Below, piece after piece: positions 23,958 through 37,202 of a DNA stretch of 64,000 bases. A program made the position numbers and the translations under genes. This DNA is from Rotaria sp. Silwood1 (lineage: Eukaryota > Rotifera > Eurotatoria > Philodinida > Philodinidae): NCBI GenBank assembly GCA_905250075.1, contig CAJNOP010000190.1, positions 124,001 to 188,000 of the forward strand, read 5' to 3'. The stretch's first letter is position 1; each line of letters starts with the position of its first letter. A model generated the notes under the pieces. It saw only the letters and a list, made by a program, of their open reading frames with translations, had not been told where the DNA came from and made no database searches.

Positions 23958-25090
23958 TTTTTCAGCTGCAGAATGAAATTGAAGAAATCAGAAATAGTTC
24001 ACAATGAAGCTTTGGTTTAGAAATCCCCGTTGAGAATTCTCATGCTATAGATCTAATGGTTTTTCAAATTAAGCCGAGTTTGGGTGTAGATGAAGTGTAA
24101 ATAAAAAAGGATGGTACTGTGGAGAAATAGAACGAAACATAGCAGCGGCTAGTCGTGAATGGCGTCCCGGAGGGGCGCCGACGAACGATTAGCCGCTGCA
24201 CTAGAAAGTCCCTTAAAGAAATGCTTCAGGCTGCTGGTATTGATCAAATAGACATCAAGAGTCTAGGTCATACGGGCTTGAATAAGGAGTAGCAGTTGCT
24301 AAGAACTGAGAAATATTTTGAAATAAAGTGTGAGAACGGCTTTTCTGCATGTGTGGAATATTTGAATAGTACATTCGAGGGAAAACATTATTTATAGAAT
24401 TTATATTCGTTCTATCGGAATGCTATTTGAATGAAATAAACGGGGGTTTCCTTGGTGGGATCCTTTCTTGTCGATACTGATTCAAATGTCGAAATGTATT
24501 TGGATATATTGAAACTACCTATCCAGTCTGATGGGTAATATAAGTAGGAGCTTCTTTTAAGTGTGGTAGTCCGATTATATACCAGACCTAATATGATAAA
24601 TTGTAAGCTAGAAGTTCAAGTAAGCCCTATTTTGCTAGCGGACGCTCTAGTAAACAATATTGTCGGCAGATGTGTCAGCAAGCGAACGGACTTTTACTAG
24701 AAATTTTAAGGAGTATGGCGCGTTTTCACAAAAGTGTCGCGAATGAGCTTTGCTTCAATACGTCTCAGAAAGCTGAATATAAGCTGCTTTTTGGGTACAT
24801 ATGGATGTCGTCATCATAGTGTGGTTCCTTAGATTTATTGTTGAGTGTCAATGTGATGGTATCAATTTCATTGGATGCATTTGTAACAAAATGTTCATCC
24901 GGGCCCGCATAAAATTACGCACAATGAGATTGACGCCAATGTCAGCGTACACATACCTACCCACTCTTTTCGAACATCCGATATTAGCTGTGTTGAAGAC
25001 TGTAAATCGGAAGAAAAAATGGAAAGGACCGAATATGCAGTCGAGGGTCAAGCGAGTCACACGGACGAGCGTTACTTGTTAAATAAAGCA
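23958..25090 (+). pseudogene. Decayed mobile-element-like sequence
   Basis: Less AT-rich than its surroundings and with short coding-like stretches interrupted by stops. Examples are KSLKEMLQAAGIDQIDIKSL then GHTGLNKE-stop (24207-24293) and RLTPMSAYTYLPTLFEHPIL then AVLKTVNRKKKWKGPNMQS (24925-25045). The composition and the adjoining gap fit a degenerate transposon, but no catalytic domain is recognisable, so the family is left open. Confidence 0.35.
24142..24199. repeat. GC-rich 58-bp imperfect palindrome
   Basis: The left half gcagcggctagtcgtgaatg pairs with the right half whose reverse complement begins gcagcggctaatcgttcgtc. The arms are about 25 nt around a ggag centre. It is strikingly GC-rich in an AT-rich region, as expected for an inserted palindromic mini-element or a hairpin terminus of a transposon. 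Confidence 0.7.
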
Positions 25091-26431
25091 AGTAATTCGG
25101 CTGACAATCGATGGTTACGAGTAAATAATTATTCTTTTTTTTCATTACAATAAAAACTGTTGATATTTCTAGAGTAGATAACTACATGGAAGGACTACAA
25201 TAAATGATTACTTACTTGGCGTAAAAAAGTTGTTTTTTTTCTCAAGTTATAAATTTACAGTGACATAGATTCATACTGATTATAACTCATTTTGTATGAA
25301 CTTGATAGAAGCCAATGTTTTGTCGATGAAATTTTTTGCCTACATAATGAAAATGTTCAAATTATCAGATCTTTACCTAGACAACATAATAGGAATCATT
25401 TTTGTTTCTGATACTGCAAGTTTTAATTCTTTTTTTCAGCGTTGATCTTTTGAGCGATGAATAATATTCCTATTTGTTTTGCAATAATATAACACGTATT
25501 TTGCAAACAGGATTAGACTAGTCTTCCAATGTACTAACAAAATTCGTTTCATTTCAGGCTTAACATTTTTTCCTGTAAATCCTGCTCTTGGTTCTGTTTT
25601 CCTTAAGGCTTAAATATTTAATATTAATCTCTGTTTCTTTTTCCCAAGATCGAGCTCGGAACAAACTGCGAAATATCTTGATTTGTAGCTCTAATAGCAG
25701 CTCAGATTTAAGAAGAAATACTTTTTCTAGCAGTTTAACATCTAATATCGCTTTGATATTTGTTTTCTTTCACATATGGCAACAAAAACATAATTATGAT
25801 AAGTTTTTTCCATATGAATGCTTCAATTCAATTTTCAGATCTGATCTTTCTAAAATTTCGTAATTTGGCTACGTTACTGAGAATATTTAGCTAATGAATG
25901 GTGATAAAATTAGTGGACTATTTAGATTAAAGCGGTCTTTTTAACAAGTTAGTAATTTTACGAAGTAAGATTACTTCTTTATTTGACATCTGACAATGTA
26001 TACATCTAGAGAAAAATTAAAAGAAATTCTAGTTATTTCTTCTCTCTATTTATTTAGTATCACTGCGCAATACAGGTAATATCGAAATAAATCATGTTTA
26101 TTCTTGTACATGAATCATTCAAGATATTGAATGCATATAAACTCAAGCTTCTGTTCCACCAAATAAATGATGCCTAAGGGCTTCGTTTTTGTATGAAAAA
26201 AAAAATACCAAATACTTATATAAATAACAATTTTCATGTTACTTTTGCCGATAAAAGAGTGTATGCTAGTGTTAAGCAGCTTAACTGTAGATGCTCTAAG
26301 ATATGCATTATACTCGACCATTCTATTTCTTGAAATATAAGTTTTCTTAACATTGTATTAATTCATTTATATATGCTACTAAACATTAGTTTTTACTTCG
26401 AAGAATTATAATTTTTGAATCGATATTTAAG
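25091..26431. other. Upstream region of the XPR1 gene
   Basis: AT-rich, no gene seen. It presumably contains the XPR1 promoter; no core element can be called with confidence. Confidence 0.4.
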
Positions 26432-29400
26432 ATGAAGTTCGGTGAACATTTAGTATCTCATGTGACTCCAGAATGGAGTTCTCGATATATTGAATACGAA
26501 TATTTGAAAGAGTTGCTTGAACAAGCCGTAGTTGAAGCACCAGCCGTAACGGATGATGGCGACAATAGATTGCGTGAACAATATTTTCGTGAAGTGGATG
26601 TTTCATTTTTTCAAGTGAGAATAATGTGCACGTATCATTTTATTTAAAAAAAAATAAATTTTGCTTTTTCTTCTAGGTTTGCGATAAAGAACTAACAAAG
26701 ATCAATACTTTCTTTGCTGAAAAACTGGCTGAGTAAGTAACATTTGTCAAAAAAAGGATCAAAATTTTATAAAATTGTCAACGGAGATTCAGACTACGTT
26801 GGACTAACGATAGTTTACGTTCGTGATGAAAAATTCTATTTTTGTTCAGCAATTTATGCATACGTTTTCAATGATCACACCGAAGAAAAAACGTTACTAC
26901 AGCTAAAACAACACTCTCGTTGAATATCGAAGAAATCAAAGTTGAATGTCAATCAAGATAATATTTTTTTTGCGCCGTTGATTTATTAGCTAGTAACGAT
27001 CGGAAGTCATCGTTGGACTTTTCAGAGTTAGACATTATGAGAATATGTAGACAAACTGTAGAAATCGTACAAAAATATTGACATCCGCTACTAAAATCTG
27101 ATTTTCAAAATATGTTCGCTAGTTTTCTTGTCGAAGATTAACTTCAGGATTTTATCATAGTAGAAATTAATTGCAAAGAGTTTCGACAGAGCTATGCCAA
27201 CTTAAATTACCGATGTATTTCTCGAGCAGACTTTAAAAGGCATATAATCGATGCAACAAGTGCTCGAACATGTGAAATACATTTGTTTTTTTTGTTCGCT
27301 TTATTCCGATTTTAAGTGCTTCGGCAGCCAGAGCAAACTTATTATTCGAACGCTGTGTCCTATTCAACATTCATTTTCATTCCTGAAGCACTTTTACATC
27401 CCTCGACACACTCATCGAAGTTTCAAGTGCTTGAGAAAAGAAGCCTAATAGTGAATGTTTCATTACAAGCAATCCAAGCAGAAAAACAGTTTCAGGCAGT
27501 GAGCTTAATTTTGATTTTGCGACACTATTTCAAAAAGTGGTGATTTACAAGTGTCTCTTTCACTCAGCTACTTAAGTAGAATGATTGATGTTGGACATAT
27601 ATTTTCATTCGTGTCATAATTTTCTAACAAATATTTAACATTAACTGATAAAAAATAACAACTAAGACCGAAATGCAAAAGTGTTTTGAATACTGGAAAA
27701 ATGTTTTTTTTTATGTTGATTTTATATTTTATCATACAAATAAGCTCTTTATATGGCAGCTGAAACTTCAAAACAGCCTTCTTTTTTGTTTGAAACACGC
27801 AAAAGATGTTTTTATTCAATTTTAAAACGTTTTTTCTCTTTAGTTTTCAAAAACTATTAGCAAATGTTAGAATAACAATCTGAAAAGTACTACTATTGTA
27901 AGAATTGAAAGAATCACTTTCATAGAACAACAGTAGTTCGTATTTAATTTAGATGTTTGACAAATGTTAATTCTAAATCTTCATGTTCGAATCTTTTCCC
28001 ATATGTTTATCCAATAGATTTCAAGGACTTGAGAAAAAGTCATCTATAGGAAAAATATCCTGTTTGTTCCCATTAAAATTTGGTCTCATCAGTCAAAATC
28101 ATTCGAGTGGTTCAAAACTTAGCCTTTTAAACAAATTATGGCAGAACCATCAACCTATTGGAAAGTGAGAATGTAAGGAACACATTTGAGGTTCCGATGA
28201 CACCGACAATCTTAAATCGACATGTTGAAATGCCTATCTAATGACCGATTGGATGTAGACGTCACCTTTTTTTAATGCTTTTGAATGTATCTGTATTATA
28301 CAAATCTCAATGAATGAATTCTATCTCTACTAAAAAAATATGACAAAAGCCACCGATCAAAATTTGTACAAAGCATTCATGCTTACAAATATTGTGTCGA
28401 AAGATGTGAAAGATGAAATCAATAAAACTTCAAAAGTCACTTTCTCTTTGTGGTTTTGTTCGATGAGCCTGATTATAAAAACACTCTAAAAAGACAGAAT
28501 TTTGAGAATAGTTTTTTCCATATAATTTGGATTCTGCTCTAACAACAAAAACTAAATGATTAGAACCTCTTCAATAAATAGCCCTTATGTTGTCCACTAA
28601 TGTGTTAAATAATTACCAAATCGAGCAATTTTATCGAACTTTTTCGAGCGCTTAACTACACAAGCAGACAAGAATTTGGAAAAACGCGTTTAAACCCTAC
28701 CATCGGGAACCGCGATTGCGATCCACTCACGCTCAAAAAAAATAACGCCGTTTTTTCTGTGTTTCGCGTTTTTTTGCGCTTAATTTTCATTTTTTGGCCG
28801 TGAAAACGGCGAAAACACCACTTTTTGAGCGCTAAAACGCTTGATTTTTAAGTTCCAGAAAGCTTCAGAAGTAAAAGCACGTTTTAACGCTCAAAAAGTG
28901 AGGTTTTCGCCGTGTTCACGGCCAAAAAATGAAAATTAAGCGCAAAAAAACGCGAAACACGGAAAAAACGGCGTTATTTTTTTGAGCGTGAGTGGATCAC
29001 AATCGCGGTTCCCGATTGTCGGGTTTAAACGCGTTTTTCCAAATTCTTGTCTGCTTGGGTAGATAGCAACTTAGCTTGTGAATTGTTCACAATGAAATGC
29101 AATTTACTCCTAGCTATCGAAGCCAATTCACGTTTTACATCCAAATGAAGTATTCTGATGTCGAGTACTGTATCATGATTTATTGTGATTGACTGTTGTT
29201 GAATTTCAAAGATGTATAGCAAGTTGATGTATTTTTCAAACCATATGGACTTTGTTTAGCATTTCTACCGCTGCAAAGTGATTCGTTTAAAACTAGATTA
29301 TTATGTAGCATCGCAGAGAAAATTCTATCGTCATCACGAAATCACGATCAATCAGGAGAGTAGCCGATTACGATGATTGTTAGGTGACTTTCTATCTATG

Positions 29401-32400
29401 TAGCATCGTAGTTTCAAGCTTGAGAACTCATTTTGTAGGAGCAAAAATGCTAAACGAAACTCATGCGGTCCATGAAAAGCACAAATTTATTCTAGATGCT
29501 TAAAACTCCAAAAATAGTAAATTACGATAAATCACGATGCTGTACATTAGTTTGACATAACAAAACGAAACAATTATTATTTTTCATTAAATCTACGGAA
29601 AAAGAAAAAAAGAAAGAAACTATGTTTTTAAATATAAATATACAAGTGGTTTTTGAAATTTTTCTGACAACTCTTGTGAGAAGACGTTTCGATCATCTAC
29701 TGATAAGATAAAGAAATATCCGATCTATTCATTGCAATGAACTGAGAAATGAAATCTCTCATAGTTACTGGAAAAACTATGAATGTTTATACGCGCTAAA
29801 ATGATTCTACAAAGTCGGTTTCACCAAAGTAGGACTTGCTCTACAATTAGCTTTAAGTATCTTTTAATACACTGTTCAATATTCAATCCCTTCAATGACA
29901 ACGATAAAAGCATAGAATGTTTACTTCTAGAGCATTACGACGTTTTGAAACTCTCAAAGATGAACTCCAGTACATGAAATCAGCCGATCATCATGGTCCT
30001 CAACACAGACTATCTATTGTTTTTGATCACGGAATGAACAATGTCGCCAATGGTAACAGCTACCCAACAGGTTTACAAAATTCAACCTCTCGACAAAGTT
30101 TGATTGGCTCGTTGTCCAATGTTGTATCTAGACGATTAGCCAATAAAACATCTGAACGAAGCTCGGAACCTAAACATTACAAAAATTTAAACAATTTAAA
30201 AGCAGCTTTTAGTGAGTTCTACTTGATGCTGGTTCTTTTACAAAATTATCAAGTTCTTAATTTTACTGGCTTTCGTAAAATATTGAAAAAACATGATAAA
30301 ATATTTCAAACGACACGCGGTGACGAATGGCGGTAAGATTTCACAGTTTTAGATTTTTTGATGTTCACACACTATTTTTTTTATCGTTTTTATACCTATG
30401 TGAACGACTATTTTTGTTCGCAATATTTATTTGTATCCTAATCTACGAATATTTGTTACGGATAATCTATTTACAAAATATTTTTTTTTTCTTTTCAATA
30501 ACATCCTAACTTGACCAAATCATAGTTTACTTATGTAATTAGTCAATGAAAATCATAAAAAGACAATTTCCATTACTAACTACGTCTTCCCTAATAACTT
30601 TTATCTCTGAATACACTGATTATCTATGAAACTGAAAATACATTCCAAAAATTTTGTAGCTTGTGCACGAAGCTAGTTTTTGATAAATCTGATAATGCAC
30701 AATATAAATGAACAAACCCTTCTATTTTTGTTGAATCAAGTTTTTCTACAGCTATTTAATCGATTTCGAAAAAAAATTGATGGAGACTTAAGGATAATTG
30801 TATGAAATCATCCTAACGAATCAGACTTAGTCTAATGAGAGAACGTTTTCAACTATCAATCGCTTGTCAACTTGAACACAGTACATGTAGTGAACTCTAG
30901 TAAGATATGAAAAATCCCAAAAGGATATGTCTTCTGTCTAAAGTTACAGGTATTTTAATAGAATTTTAGCCTCAGCAATGTTATATATCAGCGAAATGAA
31001 TGATGATATTTCGATCTGCAGTTTTTTCCACATGTGGATTTATTTGTCATTTGTATGTCTTGAAAATTTCAGTTCAATAAAATATTTTCTTCTCGAGATA
31101 TTAAAGTCCCAAGCAACATAAAATTCTAGAATCTTGTCTTGAATATGAGTTATTGTTGAAATTTGATATCTCGAAAAGGAAATATTGTTGTGAGCTGAAA
31201 TTTCACGACATGCTAACAGAGATGTCCATGGCGGTGCTGCCGCTGCCGCCGTGGCGGTGGCGGCGCGGCAGCGGCAGCTTTCTTAAAAACTCATCGCAGC
31301 AGCGGCAGAGTTTTTAAAAGCTCATCGCGGCAGTGGCAGCATTTTTTTTCGAGGACATTGAAAAACTGCATGAATTTAATAGAATTTCATTGTTTACAAA
31401 TGAAACACCCCGAGACTGAATGAATCTGATGAACTAGTACCAATATTTCTGGTCCAATACAGTTGCAGCAGTAAAAATCGAAACACTTTTTTGAAAACCA
31501 TCACGGCAGCGGCAAGTTTATTACCCATCGCGGCGCGGCAGCGGCACGGTAACTTTTTTTTTCTAATGCCGCGGCGCGGCAGCGGCAGAGTTTCAGCCGC
31601 GATGGACATCTCTGCATGCTAATGACAAATAGACCTACCTATGGGAAAAACTCAGGTCGAAATGTCGACATTCGATGTGTTGGTATATACCATTCCAGAG
31701 ACTAAAATTTTATTAAAATGCCTTTAGCTTTGGATAGTAGAACTGAGAAGACATATCCTTTTGAGATTTTTCATATCTCACTGAAGTCTACCTTATACAT
31801 TCAGTTCAATTTGAAAAGCGATTGATTAGTCGAAAATATTCTCTTGTAAGATTGTGGCATCAATGTAAACAACTTTAAAAGAGTAGGCTTTGACTCTTGA
31901 AAGCCGTCCCGAATGAATCTATGAGAAAATCTCAACGTTTTTGGCATTGATTTTCCACTTGATCAATCTTATGTCAATTGTATTTTGATCATAATATATT
32001 TATTTTATTATAGAAAAGCTAATATTGATGTGGCGCCATTTCACACATCTACCAAAGTCAATGAACTTATTCGAGATATAGAAAATACATTTACGGATTC
32101 GCTCGAATCTGGCAATCGAGCAGAAGCAATGAAACGTCTTCGTGTTCCACCGTTAGAGGAAAAAACTTCACCAATGGTGGCATTTCGTCTTGGACTATTT
32201 GTTGGTAAGGTCATTCATTTCTTATTCAATGAAAAAAAACAAGTCAGTTAAACTCTAGGAATGCTTTGTCTTTTATTACCGGCTATATTTGCATTCGCTA
32301 ATCAATTGCATACAAGTAAATTGAATAAAGCATTGGAGTGGCGTGCAGCACTTCTACTCTATCGTTCCACATGTTTGATTATTGTTCAAGTTATTTTTTC

Positions 32401-33769
32401 TGGCATCAATGTTTATGGTTGGTCTAAATCAGGTGTTAATCATATTCTTATATTTGAAATTGATCCACGCCATCATTTAACTTATCAACGCATTCTTGAG
32501 GTTGGAACATCTCTATTAGTTCTCTGGTTTCTTAGTTTTATCGGATTCATTCTCGCATCGTATTTTGGCAGTTATCCTTTCATCCAACCACTTATATTTG
32601 TTGGATTATTGATTCTTTTTGTTATTAATCCAATACCAATATTTTATCGTGAAGCTCGCTTCTGGTTCATAAAAAAATTGGCTCGAGTTTTCTCTTCTCC
32701 TTTTCATCCTGTTGGTTTTACTGATTTTTGGCTTGGCGATCAGTTTACTTCAATTGAATTAGTCTTTTTTGATTTGCAATCGTTCTTTTGTTTCTACGCT
32801 GCGGATAGCACATGGTGGTCAACAGATATGACATCGCCATCAACATCTCATACAGGATTTTGTGCAGGTTGGACGGAGATTTTCTTACAAGCTATTCTTA
32901 TGATGTTACCATCATGGTTCCGTTTTGCACAATGTCTAAGACGATATCGTGATACAAAACAGGCATTTCCACATTTAACTAATGCAGGCAAATACGCTAG
33001 TGGCTTCTTTGTCGTGATCACGAATTCACTGCGACGTGGGACCATTACAAAATATGTTAATAACAAAATGGCAAATCCATTTCTTTACTTATGGGTACTC
33101 GCCGCGATTATTGGGACTGTATACAAACTTACATGGGATCTCACAATGGATTGGGGCTTTTTTGATAAAAAAGCTGGTAAGAATAAATATTTACGCGAAC
33201 AACTTGTTTATCCATCAAAAAAGTATTACTATGCAGCTATTGTGGAAAATGTATTGTTTCGATTCGCTTGGGTAATTAATATATTTATTTATTTTGATGA
33301 ACATTCAGCTGAATATAGTGATGTGATTGGGTTTTGTTTCGGTTTCGTAGAAATATTTCGCAGATTTATTTGGAATTTTTTTCGACTAGAAAATGAACAT
33401 TTGAATAATTGTGGTCAATTTCGTGCTGTGCGTGATATTTCTATTTCACCGATGTCAACAGGAATCGATTACAAACTCATTGATTATAAACTTCGAAAAC
33501 AACCCGGTATTCGAAATCGACGCCGAATAGCACCGAGCGAAACGATCGTCGAAGAAGACATTACGTCTATGACAGATGTTAGTACACGTGATGAACCGAA
33601 CAATGAGACAAAGCCATTTATTCAATATTTGATTCCGACACATGATACTACAGGAATTGATCGTGTGAATGAAATAAATAAACAATCAGAAGACACATTA
33701 TCTACAGATACTCATTCGTTGACTCTTCACAATGAATCTGATTTGCCAAATGGAACAGTTGAAGTTTAA
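26432..33769 (+). CDS. XPR1: XPR1/SYG1-family phosphate exporter (780 aa, 5 exons)
   Basis: Host plasma-membrane inorganic-phosphate exporter regulated by inositol pyrophosphates through its SPX domain. Exons are 26432-26614, 26677-26732, 29931-30332, 32014-32204 and 32259-33769; the joined frame is 781 codons with stop. The SPX domain starts [15 protein letters not shown] and includes [20 protein letters not shown] and [15 protein letters not shown]. The linker [10 protein letters not shown]...RLRVPPLEE precedes a multi-spanning region from about [18 protein letters not shown]. The EXS domain carries [58 protein letters not shown] and the end block [19 protein letters not shown]. The Ser/Thr-rich C-terminal tail is longer than in the 696-aa human protein. 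Introns 2 (3.2 kb) and 3 (1.7 kb) are unusually large and contain mobile elements, while introns 1 and 4 are 54-62 nt. Confidence 0.95.
28010..28175 (-). pseudogene. Possible Tc1/mariner transposase remnant in XPR1 intron 2
   Basis: The minus strand reads [12 protein letters not shown] then, after a frame change, [12 protein letters not shown]. This resembles the second catalytic Asp block of Tc1/mariner transposases (VIFSDEKKFNLDGPDGF). The fragment is very short and frameshifted; the assignment is tentative. Confidence 0.25.
28656..29062. mobile_element. Near-perfect palindromic MITE in XPR1 intron 2
   Basis: The 407-bp element begins ctacacaagcagacaagaat and ends with the reverse complement of ctacccaagcagacaagaat. 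The arms of about 190 bp match almost base for base, including gaaaaacgcgtttaaaccc, ggaaccgcgattgcgatcca, ctcacgctcaaaaaaaataa and gcgcttaattttcatttttt. Only about 25 bp around 28850-28875 is unpaired. No target duplication was obvious. The high arm identity means recent origin or ongoing homogenisation. As RNA within the intron it would fold into a long hairpin. Confidence 0.85.
31217..31614. mobile_element. hAT MITE family A, copy 1 (XPR1 intron 3)
   Basis: 398 bp. Termini are CAGAGATGTCCATGG (left) and the complement of CAGAGATGTCCATCG (right). It is flanked by a perfect 8-bp duplication catgctaa (31209-31216 and 31615-31622). Inside each end lie arrays of GCCGCTGCCGCG-type motifs (here as gcggcagcggca), with an AT-rich centre. 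The 8-bp duplication plus CAGAG-type termini indicate the hAT superfamily. Same family as 48540-48967. Confidence 0.9.
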
Positions 33770-36700
33770 AACTACGATTGACTTTTCAAACATTTGAAAC
33801 TTTGTACGAATTTAACCGAAAAATCTTAAAACTTCTTATCTTCAATTTATTTTAATATTTCTTCTTGCTTCTCCACCATATAAAATGTATTACCAAGTAG
33901 TACTTCTTTGAAATAAAAAAGAAAATCATTTACAATCCAGTGAGCAATATATATATATAGCTGTCCATTACATTGATATTGTAGGGATTTCCTATTAAGT
34001 TCTGTACTTTTAACATGATTGATGAAATGTTGACTTCAGAAAAGTTGGTGAAACGTGCGAATTAATTTGACTGTTAGTTGCATCCTAAGCTTTCTCTAAT
34101 TTATTCATGACTGTGTTTTTATTGAGCATCAGATATGTAGAAAACTTATACAACTTGGTTGTTTTTTCGTTAGTTCTTGGAAATTGATCCACGGAGTTTT
34201 GTGAACGCTGTATACATATGCAGCATATTTGATGCTTACCAAGGCACCCATGTCGCGTCTTTTTTGGCCAACTGCCTCGCAATTGTGCGTAACTGCGAAA
34301 TTTTTATTGCAACTGTGCGTAACTGCGGCGCATTGATCACAGTGAAAATCGGTATCAGAAACTGCGGTTACTGCGACGCAGACCAACGTAACTGCATCGC
34401 AGTAATCGCATCGTACAATCCGCTGTAACTGGCATCGATCAATGATAAGTGATTGCTCCTTCTTTATAATTGGTCATACTCCAGCAGTAAAATTTAGCCA
34501 GAGAAAGACCGTATCAAAAAGCATTGTCCAAGACATTTCGGCTCATAACTCATTCTACTACAAAAGGTAGAATATATATTTGACAAATAATTTTTCAATT
34601 TATTTTCTAACTTTTTAATTTTTTCAAAGCTTTCTATTTTTTTAGATTTTATTTTTTATTTTTTTTTAACTTTTAATTTTTTATTAACATTCTAATTTTT
34701 TAATTTTTCTATTTTTTTTATTTTTCTAATTTTTTTAAATTTTTTGTAATTTTAAAAATTTTTTTTATCAGTAGTTTTTTTTGAAAATTCTTGTTTTTCA
34801 GTTTTTTGTAAGAATTTTCAATTTTGTAGTTTTTTAAAGTTTTTTTATTTTTTGTGTTTAAAAAGTTTTTTTTTGAATTCTCAATAAAAATATTAATATA
34901 ATGAAAATCTCATCTCTGTCATCTCTTTTAGAAATTGCGACGCAGTTTGGCCGCAATCGAACATATGGGTACTGGCATGAATATATAAAACACAGCTTTA
35001 GAAGATAAAAATTAGTCAAAATAAATTCAACCCACTATCAACTTCCTCAAGATTTTGTCGTACACATCGATATTATCAAATATATTTGCGCACAATCAAA
35101 TAAAAGAGTGATTGTTGTTTCTATATCATCAACTAACTCTAATAAATGCAAAGCTGTATTTGATTGTTCGCCCATCCAAAACTATATTGAAAATATCTCG
35201 ATAATACGATACATGAAGTTATATATGATGATAGATATTTGGATTCGAAACATAACCATCAGTAATGATTGATAATATAGATATATTTTGCCTTAATATT
35301 TCGTAATATAATGCTTATTTATCTGTATTCTTCAGTCGATGATTCATTTGAACACCAAAATCAAAAGATAATGTAGAAACGGATTCATAAGACTAAAAAT
35401 ATGTCAAATTAGCTGCTGTACACAATAGTATTTCATATATTTGATGATTTTCTTTTTTATCATTTAAACTATCGTCTCTAGAAAGTAAATATGGTCTTTT
35501 GCAAATGTATTGAGCAGCTGGAATATCAAAAGACGTTTATGCATTGCGTATATGAAGATAATTAGAATATATTGTTTTTTTTTTTATGCATGCCGTATTT
35601 ACATTTCATTGTGAGTATCTATATAAATTTAATCCTTTTTTTAGTATTTTTTTTTTGTGGGACATGAAATTTCGCTTCCGTACATGAACAAAGTTGTCAT
35701 ATGGCTTCATCTAATAAATACTATACGTGTCTACATAGAAACCATTTATTCTCATGATGTTAGACCCCTCATTCAATAGCTCAATGTCGTCTTTATCGCC
35801 AATAAAAATCCCAACTCAAATGGTTTTTATTTTCCCTAATATATAAAGTAAATTAATTGTGAAGTTATAGATATAGATAAGTTGGTAACTAAGAACAGAT
35901 AGGTTTACGACACGTATTTCATCGCTTTATTATCGATATCTCGACTACTTCATAAAGGGTTAGTAGTTAGATGTTAAAGGGAAATAACCAAGGTAGATGT
36001 AAAAAGATAAAACACTTGTTAGGAAATGACAAATAGAAAAAGGAAAATACCTGTATATAGAAAAACACATATGACCAGATGATAGAAGGAAAAAATACCT
36101 ATGACAAGAGAACAGAAAGGAAAAACTATATATGGTAATCGAATAGAGAGAAGAAGGGAACAAAAAATATAAATGACAATAGATTAAGATGAACAGATGA
36201 CTCTAAAATATTTCAGTAGTCTCCATGTGAAAGTTGATAGGATTGGTTAAAAAGTGATTCATATTTCCGATTAAATTGAACTACTTGTCTTAAATATTTC
36301 TCGATTACAACCATCGATAATAAAGGAAACTATGGTGAAACCGTCTCAGACAAGAGAGACTTGTTTGCACCTTAAGCTTAAATTGGATTAAAGTCCCCTA
36401 TCTGTGACACAATATAGACATACGAACCATTATTTGTTAGTAATAAAATGAAGATTAACGTACTTAAACAGTAGGAAAATAGAAAAGTGTCAAAAAAAAG
36501 CTTTTTTGAATCCTAGGAAGAGTACAATGTTTTCATTGTAAACCCTTTGCATTCAGATCTGCCAACTTCGGATTGCTGTTTGCGATCTGAATTTATCAGG
36601 CAAGTGTACTCAAATTTATATACATTTTATCCCATGCTGGTACTTCTCGTGATTACTGTGTAAATTCTTAATACAAAATACTCGCTGTAGTAGTATTCTA

Positions 36701-37202
36701 GAATAGACTTGTTTGACTCAATCAAATACTACTAGGACTTTTTTGTTATGTCAAAAATAAAACTGCAATAATAGATTCAAATATTTTCGTGAAACGACTA
36801 TAATATTATGATAATAATTAATGAAAAATAAAATAATTCAAATTCTATGTGTTTATATTGCGATGATGGTTTTTTTCTCTCGAAGATTTCATTTACTTTG
36901 TGTTGTATCATAAATAAGGAGCAGTTACACTACGCTAGAATGTTGTCTTGTGAGAGGGTGATATGATTATTAATAGTCTTTATTGGACAGTATTGATTAT
37001 ATCTTTGATTTTATCTAGACATGCCTCTAGAGTACATTTATTTATTTTGACATGATTTTAGTAAAAATATTTAATATTTTTTTTCATGATAATCAATCTA
37101 GTCTAGTATTCTACATATTATATTTAATCAATATAAATAATAAAAAAAACACAGTTATAAAAAATGAACGACTTTTAGGGTTCACAAAAAGAATCATTAT
37201 TA
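33770..37202. other. 3.4-kb interval between convergent XPR1 and GH36 genes
   Basis: Holds the 3' flanks of both genes and the aactgcg-rich repeat region (34230-34985). The rest (35-37.2 kb) is AT-rich with no supportable gene or RNA. Confidence 0.45.
34230..34985. repeat. AACTGCG-array element with T-rich core
   Basis: The left part (34262-34440) has about ten scattered copies of aactgcg/cgcagt. The centre (34570-34870) is nearly pure tttttaattttt-type sequence. The right end (34935-34985) returns to gcgacgcagtttggccgcaa. The outermost sequences form a weak inverted pair: ccaaggcacccatgt on the left and the complement of tgccagtacccatat on the right. The plan resembles the GC-motif hAT MITEs, but no good 8-bp duplication was found. 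Confidence 0.4.
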
